Assembly: GCA_949067325.1 (NCBI GenBank)
Contig: CARTDZ010000005.1
Location: 1,955-39,831 of the forward strand
Direction of reading: 5' to 3'
Length of the DNA: 37,877 nucleotides
Source of the DNA: an uncultured Eubacteriales bacterium
GTDB lineage: Bacteria; Bacillota; Clostridia; Christensenellales; UBA1242
Part shown: piece by piece, positions 33,057-37,877 of the stretch
How the letters are laid out: the number at the start of each line of letters is the position of its first letter
Position numbering within the stretch: the first letter of the stretch is position 1
The notes under the pieces: model-generated
What the model saw: only the letters and a program-made list of their open reading frames with translations
Database searches by the model: none
What the model was told of the DNA's origin: nothing
Translations under genes and position numbers: made by a program

Positions 33057-33085
33057 ATTATAGCACAAAATATAGAAAATGTCTA
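33057..33085 (-). promoter_or_regulatory. promoter of the priA-def-fmt-rlmN-rsgA-rpe operon
   Basis: Minus strand: TAGACA (33085-33080), 17-base spacer, TATAAT (33062-33057), with TGC directly before the -10 (extended -10). The first three bases of the -35 are the rpoZ stop codon. Confidence 0.75.
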
Positions 33086-33280
33086 GAACTTGCTTGGCTT
33101 TACCTTTTTGCTAGCAACTTCTTCACAAGCAATTGAAATAGCCTTTTTGTCTTCACTAGCAAGTTCAGCTCTTCTTACCGTTTCAATTTCTTTAGCACGT
33201 TTTGAAATCACAGTGCAAAGCACATAACGGTTGCCATTTGTAGCTTCAACCAACTTGTCAATTGATGGTTCAATCATCAT
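33083..33280 (-). CDS. rpoZ: DNA-directed RNA polymerase omega subunit
   Basis: Omega helps RNA polymerase beta' fold and assemble. The 65-aa product has the family opening I-E-P-S-I-D-K-L-V-E, then the T-V-I-S-K-R-A-K-E-I segment where the family has A-A-A-K-R-A-R-Q, followed by a helical tail with K-A-I-S-I-A-C-E-E-V. Two ATG codons stand side by side (33280 and 33277); GAGGTGA is just upstream, so I use 33280. The usual partner gmk is not upstream and coaBC is not downstream. The gene has its own promoter and terminator. Confidence 0.9.
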   Translation of the reverse strand: MMIEPSIDKLVEATNGNRYVLCTVISKRAKEIETVRRAELASEDKKAISIACEEVASKKVKPSKF

Positions 33281-33311
33281 AAAAATCACCTCGTTTTACT
33301 AATTCTTTCAA

Positions 33312-33340
33312 ATTATATCACAACAAAAACAAAAAGTAAA
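33312..33340 (-). promoter_or_regulatory. rpoZ promoter
   Basis: Minus strand: TTTACT (33340-33335), 17-base spacer, TATAAT (33317-33312), with TGA directly before the -10 (extended -10). Confidence 0.8.
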
Positions 33341-33396
33341 GAACTTTTTTGTCAGTTTTAAATCATTTTTAGGCTTTTTTAATCAATTTTATAATC

Positions 33397-33424
33397 TTGA
33401 CAAATCGTTTTTTTGTGTTATACT
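33397..33424 (+). promoter_or_regulatory. promoter of the unknown gene at 33441
   Basis: TTGACA (33397-33402), 16-base spacer, TATACT (33419-33424), with TGT directly before the -10 (extended -10). The ATG is only 17 bases beyond the -10, so the leader is about 10 bases and starts just before the Shine-Dalgarno. Confidence 0.85.
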
Positions 33425-33440
33425 GAAAATAGGAGTGGTT

Positions 33441-34133
33441 ATGGAAGAAAATTTTCAATTCAATTTGCAAACTAGACCAATAAAAGATTTTATGAGCAAA
33501 GAGATGGTTTTGAGCATTGTTGGCGATTTTAACAACTATCTTTCTGGTCTAAAGCTAAAATGTGACAAGGCAATAAACATACATATTGACCCAGACAATG
33601 AAGATGCGACCAAAGGTCATTATTATCCAAAAAAGCACTATTCAGTCAAGCTTTTTTGGTGCAAAAAGACAAAACTTGCAAGCAAGATAGACCAAAAAGC
33701 CGTTCAAGAAGAAAACATACCAGTCGGAACTTTTGTATTCGACCAATTTTATTCACATATCAGAATAAATTTGCCAGAAGAGTACGATGTGTCAGAACAA
33801 CTAGGAGCAGGTTTGTTTTATCACGAAATTACTCGAGACTTGATTGAAAATGCTATAACAAATTATTCAAAAATGTTGATACCTTTTCACCTTTTCAAAA
33901 CTCACGAAGAAGATTATCTGTTTGAAATTTATAACTACATAAAAGTACTAAACACTTTAAAGCAATTTGGCGAAAGCCCTTCAAACTTTGAAGCTCGCAG
34001 CGAAATAGCTTTAGAGGTCATGGGCAACATTTTTGCAAACTACCATTTGATCAGAGATGAAAAGCCTAAAACGTTGGTTGAAATTCTGCTTGCAACCAAT
34101 CAGGTACAACCTTACTTTTCTTTTGAACGTTAA
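33441..34133 (+). CDS. hypothetical protein (230 aa)
   Basis: I do not recognise this protein. It is soluble, without signal peptide or membrane helices. A helical start (about 12-32) is followed by a beta-rich stretch (about 40-115) holding H-Y-Y-P-K-K-H-Y-S-V-K-L-F-W, then a helical C-terminal half with many aromatic residues. A segment F-Y-H-E-I-T-R-D-L-I has an H-E pair, but no second His in H-E-x-x-H spacing, so a metalloprotease is not supported. I chose ATG 33441, five bases after AGGAG; GTG 33435 overlaps that site. Near-consensus promoter elements suggest substantial vegetative expression. A second unknown gene follows in the same direction with its own promoter. Confidence 0.8.
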   Translation: MEENFQFNLQTRPIKDFMSKEMVLSIVGDFNNYLSGLKLKCDKAINIHIDPDNEDATKGHYYPKKHYSVKLFWCKKTKLASKIDQKAVQEENIPVGTFVFDQFYSHIRINLPEEYDVSEQLGAGLFYHEITRDLIENAITNYSKMLIPFHLFKTHEEDYLFEIYNYIKVLNTLKQFGESPSNFEARSEIALEVMGNIFANYHLIRDEKPKTLVEILLATNQVQPYFSFER

Positions 34134-34214
34134 GAAAAAAAATTATGAAAAGCAAAATTAACATTGAATTTTATCTTTTTTATCAAGTTTTTGACAATTT
34201 TTAGATAACATTGA

Positions 34215-34242
34215 TTGACTTTTAAATCTTTTATATTATAAT
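34215..34242 (+). promoter_or_regulatory. promoter of the unknown gene at 34267
   Basis: TTGACT (34215-34220), 16-base spacer, TATAAT (34237-34242), 24 bases upstream of the ATG. Confidence 0.75.
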
Positions 34243-34266
34243 TAAATAAAACAAGGAGAAAAACTT

Positions 34267-34794
34267 ATGGAAACAAAAACAAGCGGAATGCTTACTCATG
34301 AAATAGCTGAAAAAATGATAACAGATCTCGATGCTTTTATCAAGAGCAAAAATCTATATACTTACAATGTACAACTCAGAGGTGTTTTAAGCAAATCGCT
34401 TGACTTGTCAATAGGTTTGAAAGAACAGCCACAAAACTTTAATATGAATGTCAGCATAAATCAATTTGATTGCAATATAAAAACACCTATAAATTGCAAA
34501 CTTGGTGACAACGCACCAATACTCGCCTTCTCTGAAGATCAGCTTTTTCATTTTCTTAGCACCTTGCCAAAATATCATATGCTTAAAGCTTATGGGCAAC
34601 AATACAAAGATGCTTTTGAGGAATTTCAAATAGACACAAAAGCTTTACCAAATAAAAACGAAGCTTCTCTCATAGATGGATATAGATATTATTATAACAA
34701 ATTCATGTTTGAAAGAGTTGAAAATTTCTTGAATGGACATAAAGACGCATCAGATTTTCTTTATCAAAATTGGCAAGAAGTTCAAAAACAATAA
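34267..34794 (+). CDS. hypothetical protein (175 aa)
   Basis: I do not recognise this protein. It is soluble, with a helical N-terminus (about 8-28), a beta-rich middle (about 32-85) with alternating polar and hydrophobic residues, and a Tyr/Phe-rich helical C-terminus. The order helix, beta block, helices resembles the neighbour at 33441, and both begin with a helix followed by a K-x-L/K-L step. I cannot show homology by eye. AGGAG lies nine bases before the ATG. A clear promoter and a strong terminator frame it as a single-gene unit. Confidence 0.78.
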   Translation: METKTSGMLTHEIAEKMITDLDAFIKSKNLYTYNVQLRGVLSKSLDLSIGLKEQPQNFNMNVSINQFDCNIKTPINCKLGDNAPILAFSEDQLFHFLSTLPKYHMLKAYGQQYKDAFEEFQIDTKALPNKNEASLIDGYRYYYNKFMFERVENFLNGHKDASDFLYQNWQEVQKQ

Positions 34795-34840
34795 TTTTCT
34801 CACACGAACAATAAAAAATTGAAAAATTTTGAAATTAAAC

Positions 34841-34880
34841 AAAAAAAACAAGCGTACACAAAGTACGTTTGTTTTTTTGT
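34841..34880. terminator. bidirectional terminator between the 34267 gene and ppdK
   Basis: ACAAGCGTAC (34848-34857) pairs with GTACGTTTGT (34863-34872), 10 bp with one G-U pair and a 5-base loop. A runs on the left and T runs on the right suit both converging genes. Confidence 0.9.
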
Positions 34881-34904
34881 TTTATAACCAATTTGCTTAT
34901 CAAA

Positions 34905-37571
34905 TTATTTTCTAGGATTTTTGATGTTTGCTTGAGCCGCTGCAAGTCTTGCAATTGGCACTCTGTAAGGAGAGCATGAAACATAAGTGAGGCCTACATT
35001 GTGACAGAACTCAACAGATGATGGGTCTCCGCCATGTTCACCGCAGATACCAAGCTTGATATCAGGTCTTGCTTCTTTGCCAAGGCCAGCGGCAAGTTTT
35101 ACAAGTTTGCCAACGCCGTTTTGGTCAAGTCTAGCAAATGGATCGCTTTCAAAAATCTTCTTAGTATAGTAAACGTCGAGGAATTTGCCAGCGTCGTCAC
35201 GACTGAAACCAAAAGTCATTTGAGTAAGGTCATTTGTACCAAATGAGAAGAACTCTGCCCCAGCTTTTGCCACTTCATCAGCAGTGAGAGCTGCACGAGG
35301 AATTTCGATCATAGTACCAATCTTGTAAGTGAGTTTAACACCCTTCTTAGCGATAATTTCATCAGCTTTAGCAGCCACGATATCACGAACATACTTGAAT
35401 TCTTTGCAGTCACAAGTAAGTGGAATCATGATTTCAGGAACAATCTTGTATCCTTTTTCTTTGTTCACTTCAATTGCAGCTTCGATAACCGCTTGTGTTT
35501 GCATTTCAGCAATTTCAGGGTAAGTTACTGCAAGACGAAGTCCACGGTGGCCCATCATTGGGTTTACTTCGTGAAGGTCAGAAATTGTTTGTTTGAGACA
35601 AGCAAATGTAAGCCCCATTTCTTTTGCAAGAGCTTTGATTTCGCCGTCTTCATGAGGAAGGAATTCATGAAGTGGTGGGTCAAGGAAACGGATAGTAACA
35701 GCCTTGCCTTCCATAGCCTTGTAAAGGCCTTTAAAGTCTTTCTTTTGCATTGGAAGAAGCTTTGCAAGAGCTTTTTTGCGTTCTTCAACTGAAGAAGATA
35801 CAATCATTTCGCGTACAGCAGGAATTCTGTCAGCGTCAAAGAACATATGTTCTGTTCTGCAAAGACCAATGCCTTCTGCGCCAAACTTAGCAGCTGTTTG
35901 AGCGTCTGCTGGTTGGTCAGCGTTTGTGCGAACTTGCAATGCTCTATACTTGTCAGCCCAAGCCATAATCTTAGCGAATTCGCCAGAAATTTTTGCAGGT
36001 TCAGTCTTAACTTCGCCTTCATAGATTTTGCCTGTTGAGCCGTCAAAAGAAATCAAATCGCCTTCAACATATTTTTTGCCATTAAGAGTGAAAGATTTTT
36101 CGTCTTCAGCAAATTTGAGTGCTGAGCAGCCCGCAACGCAAGCAGTACCCATACCGCGAGCAACAACTGCAGCGTGAGAAGTCATACCACCTCTTGCTGT
36201 CAAAATACCTTGGCTGGCAGCCATGCCTTCGATGTCTTCTGGAGAAGTTTCAAGACGAACAAGAACAACTTTTTCTTTCTTTCCAAGCTCTTTTGCTCTT
36301 TCTGCAGTGAAGCAGATTTTACCACAAGCAGCACCAGGAGATGCAGGAAGTGCTTCTGCGATAACTTTTGCTTTTTTAAGAGCAGCCGCATCAAATTGTG
36401 GGTGAAGAAGAGCGTCAAGTTGTTTTGGATCAAGCATCATAAGAGCTTGTTTTTCGTCAATAAGTTTTTCTTTTACAAGATCAACAGCAACTTTGAGTGC
36501 AGCCTTAGCTGTTCTCTTACCATTTCTTGTTTGAAGCATATAGAGTTTGCCATTTTCGATAGTAAATTCCATATCTTGCATATCTTTGTTGTGTTTTTCA
36601 AGTTTCTTAGCAATATCTTCAAATTGTTTGTAAACAGCTGGGTTTTGTTTTTTAAGTGAAGCGATTGGTTGTGGAGTTCTGATACCAGCAACAACGTCTT
36701 CGCCTTGTGCATTCATAAGATATTCGCCATAAAGTTTGTTTTCGCCAGTTGCAGGGTTACGAGAGAAAGCAACGCCTGTTCCTGAAGTTTCGCCCATATT
36801 GCCGAACACCATTGATTGAACGTTGACAGCAGTTCCCCATTCATAAGGAATGTCATGCATTCTTCTATAAACGTTTGCTCTGTCGTTATCCCAAGAACGG
36901 AAAACGGCTTTTACAGCTTCGATGAGTTGAACTTTTGGCTCTTGCGGAAACTCTTCGCCTTGTGATTTTTTGTAAAGGTCTTTGAAGAGTTTAACAATTT
37001 CCTTAAGATCATCAGCAGTAAGGTCTTTGTCAAATTGAACACCCTTTTGTTCCTTAACCTTGTCAAGTATTCTTTCATACTTAGACTTTTCTTGTTGCAT
37101 AACAACATCACTGAACATTTGGATAAATCTTCTATATGAGTCATATGCAAAACGAGGGTTGTTTGTAAGTGTTGCAAGACCTTCAACCACTTGGTCATTG
37201 AGGCCAAGGTTGAGAATTGTGTCCATCATGCCTGGCATTGACACTCTTGCACCTGAACGTACAGAAACAAGAAGTGGGTTTTTCACATCACCAAACTTCT
37301 TTCCTGTTGTTTTTTCAAGTGAAGCAAGCTTGTCGTCGATTTGAGCAAGAATTGCATCATTGATCATTCTTCCGTCTGCATAATATTGTGTGCAGGCTTC
37401 AGTAGTGATAATAAAACCTTGAGGCACTGGCATACCAAGTTTTGTCATGTCAGCAAGGTTTGCACCCTTTCCACCAAAGAGAGCCTTGTCATTTCCAGCT
37501 TCTTTGAAAAGGTAAACAAATTTGCGATTTGCAACTTTTTTGTCAACTTTTTTGTTTTCAACTTTTTTCAT
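34905..37571 (-). CDS. ppdK: pyruvate, phosphate dikinase
   Basis: PPDK interconverts pyruvate, ATP and phosphate with PEP, AMP and pyrophosphate, serving glycolysis or gluconeogenesis in many anaerobes. The 888-aa protein has the N-terminal ATP-grasp with F-G-G-K-G-A-N-L-A-D-M, the S-G-A-R-V-S-M-P-G-M-M-D-T segment, the phospho-histidine swivel G-G-M-T-S-H-A-A-V-V-A-R-G-M-G, and the C-terminal PEP/pyruvate barrel ending G-I-C-G-E-H-G-G-D-P. I chose ATG 37571, which has GGAG upstream; reading back to 37628 would run through the promoter. A Lys-rich N-terminal leader of about 15 residues precedes the conserved domain. No ppdK regulatory kinase gene (PDRP) is adjacent. Confidence 0.97.
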   Translation of the reverse strand: MKKVENKKVDKKVANRKFVYLFKEAGNDKALFGGKGANLADMTKLGMPVPQGFIITTEACTQYYADGRMINDAILAQIDDKLASLEKTTGKKFGDVKNPLLVSVRSGARVSMPGMMDTILNLGLNDQVVEGLATLTNNPRFAYDSYRRFIQMFSDVVMQQEKSKYERILDKVKEQKGVQFDKDLTADDLKEIVKLFKDLYKKSQGEEFPQEPKVQLIEAVKAVFRSWDNDRANVYRRMHDIPYEWGTAVNVQSMVFGNMGETSGTGVAFSRNPATGENKLYGEYLMNAQGEDVVAGIRTPQPIASLKKQNPAVYKQFEDIAKKLEKHNKDMQDMEFTIENGKLYMLQTRNGKRTAKAALKVAVDLVKEKLIDEKQALMMLDPKQLDALLHPQFDAAALKKAKVIAEALPASPGAACGKICFTAERAKELGKKEKVVLVRLETSPEDIEGMAASQGILTARGGMTSHAAVVARGMGTACVAGCSALKFAEDEKSFTLNGKKYVEGDLISFDGSTGKIYEGEVKTEPAKISGEFAKIMAWADKYRALQVRTNADQPADAQTAAKFGAEGIGLCRTEHMFFDADRIPAVREMIVSSSVEERKKALAKLLPMQKKDFKGLYKAMEGKAVTIRFLDPPLHEFLPHEDGEIKALAKEMGLTFACLKQTISDLHEVNPMMGHRGLRLAVTYPEIAEMQTQAVIEAAIEVNKEKGYKIVPEIMIPLTCDCKEFKYVRDIVAAKADEIIAKKGVKLTYKIGTMIEIPRAALTADEVAKAGAEFFSFGTNDLTQMTFGFSRDDAGKFLDVYYTKKIFESDPFARLDQNGVGKLVKLAAGLGKEARPDIKLGICGEHGGDPSSVEFCHNVGLTYVSCSPYRVPIARLAAAQANIKNPRK

Positions 37572-37599
37572 AATATCTCCTTTTTTACTTAACACATTT

Positions 37600-37628
37600 A
37601 TTATAATCAAAAACAAAAAACAAGGCAA
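37600..37628 (-). promoter_or_regulatory. ppdK promoter
   Basis: Minus strand: TTGCCT (37628-37623), 17-base spacer, TATAAT (37605-37600), 28 bases upstream of the ATG. Confidence 0.75.
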
Positions 37629-37712
37629 CTAAAACAACATCATTTCAAAAAATATTTTTCAAATATTTACCTAAAACCACGTCATACAAAACCCATCAAC
37701 AAAAATTCACTC

Positions 37713-37741
37713 TTGACAGAAATGTGCTTCCATGTTATACT
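37713..37741 (+). promoter_or_regulatory. promoter of the helicase-associated-domain gene
   Basis: TTGACA (37713-37718), 17-base spacer, TATACT (37736-37741), with TGT directly before the -10 (extended -10). The ATG begins six bases after the -10. Confidence 0.85.
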
Positions 37742-37747
37742 CTTTTT

Positions 37748-37877
37748 ATGAAAACACAAAAGAAAAGAGGAAGAAAATTTGACTTTGAAAAGTTTTATCA
37801 AGACCTTTTAGATTTCAAAGCAATCAATGGTCATGTAAATGTTCCACAAGCACAAAAACCTCTTGGCACTCAAGTAA
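37748..37877 (+). CDS. helicase-associated (HA) domain protein, 5' part only
   Basis: The 43 codons visible before the window edge read as a short basic start (K-K-R-G-R-K, AT-hook-like) and then F-E-K-F-Y-Q-D-L-L-D-F-K-A-I-N-G-H-V-N-V-P. This matches the HA domain pattern of spaced aromatics, L-x-x-F, G-H-x-N-V-P. HA domains occur in tandem, alone or behind superfamily 2 helicases, in bacterial and algal proteins; their function is poorly known, though nucleic-acid binding is assumed. There is no Shine-Dalgarno, and the promoter places the transcript start at or next to the ATG, so the mRNA is probably leaderless. Whether a helicase domain follows cannot be seen. Confidence 0.7.
   Translation, partial: MKTQKKRGRKFDFEKFYQDLLDFKAINGHVNVPQAQKPLGTQV

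Noticed and set aside
33833..33862. H-E pair in the 33441 protein as a zinc protease motif
   Set aside because: The motif is Y-H-E-I-T-R, with no second His at the required spacing.
37572..37628. Upstream start for ppdK at 37628
   Set aside because: It spans the ppdK promoter; ATG 37571 has a Shine-Dalgarno and precedes the conserved domain.

Overview
The window looks like chromosomal DNA from an A+T-rich, endospore-forming member of the Firmicutes, most likely an uncultured clostridial lineage. Three things point there. Shine-Dalgarno sequences are strong (AGGAG or GGAGG) and TTG/GTG starts are common. Sporulation and germination genes are present (spoIIP, spoVG, spoIIR, sleB, ypeB, a SPOCS-domain gene, veg). 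The cell-wall genes fit a diaminopimelate (DAP) peptidoglycan: MurE carries the DNPR motif and Ddl carries EKY. No tRNA, rRNA, CRISPR array or transposase was seen.

Layout. Bases 1-5900 hold a small unknown gene, the leftward set tsaD-pnuC-U32 peptidase joined by 1-nt TAATG overlaps, rightward spoIIP, and leftward prfB with its programmed +1 frameshift. Bases 5900-8380 are the accessory part: an unrecognised, possibly spore-surface gene behind a palindrome, about 500 bases of non-coding sequence with a long structured-RNA candidate and a G+C-rich hairpin, and a tandem-GNAT acetyltransferase gene. The non-coding stretch and the GNAT gene lie between perfect 14-bp inverted repeats.

Bases 8385-21569 are a leftward division and cell-wall (dcw) cluster, in transcription order: hydrolase-murF-ddl-murE-mraY-murD-ftsW-murA-ftsQ-ftsA-ftsZ. 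It makes UDP-MurNAc-pentapeptide and lipid I and builds the divisome. murC and murG are missing from it, MurF has a membrane domain in place of its usual N-terminal domain, and FtsA lacks the C-terminal membrane-targeting tail. Bases 21711-26740 are a sporulation block: spoVG, then leftward SPOCS gene, spoIIR, sleB and ypeB, and rightward veg. A sigma-F-like promoter precedes spoIIR.

Bases 26853-33280 are a leftward housekeeping set: rpoZ, then priA-def-fmt-rlmN-rsgA-rpe. A terminator hairpin and a promoter overlap between rpoZ and priA. Bases 33441-34794 hold two rightward genes of unknown function, each with its own promoter. Leftward ppdK follows, and the window ends inside a rightward gene with a helicase-associated domain whose transcript should begin at, or very near, its ATG.

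Recurring themes are extended -10 promoters (TGn before the hexamer), terminator hairpins that overlap the last codons of genes, and RNA hairpins at cell-wall gene starts (murA, murD, murE). The best candidates for something undescribed are the structured RNA and inverted-repeat module at 6794-8363, the alternative hairpins ahead of murE, and the two unknown genes beside ppdK. All identifications were made by reading the sequence; no database search was run.
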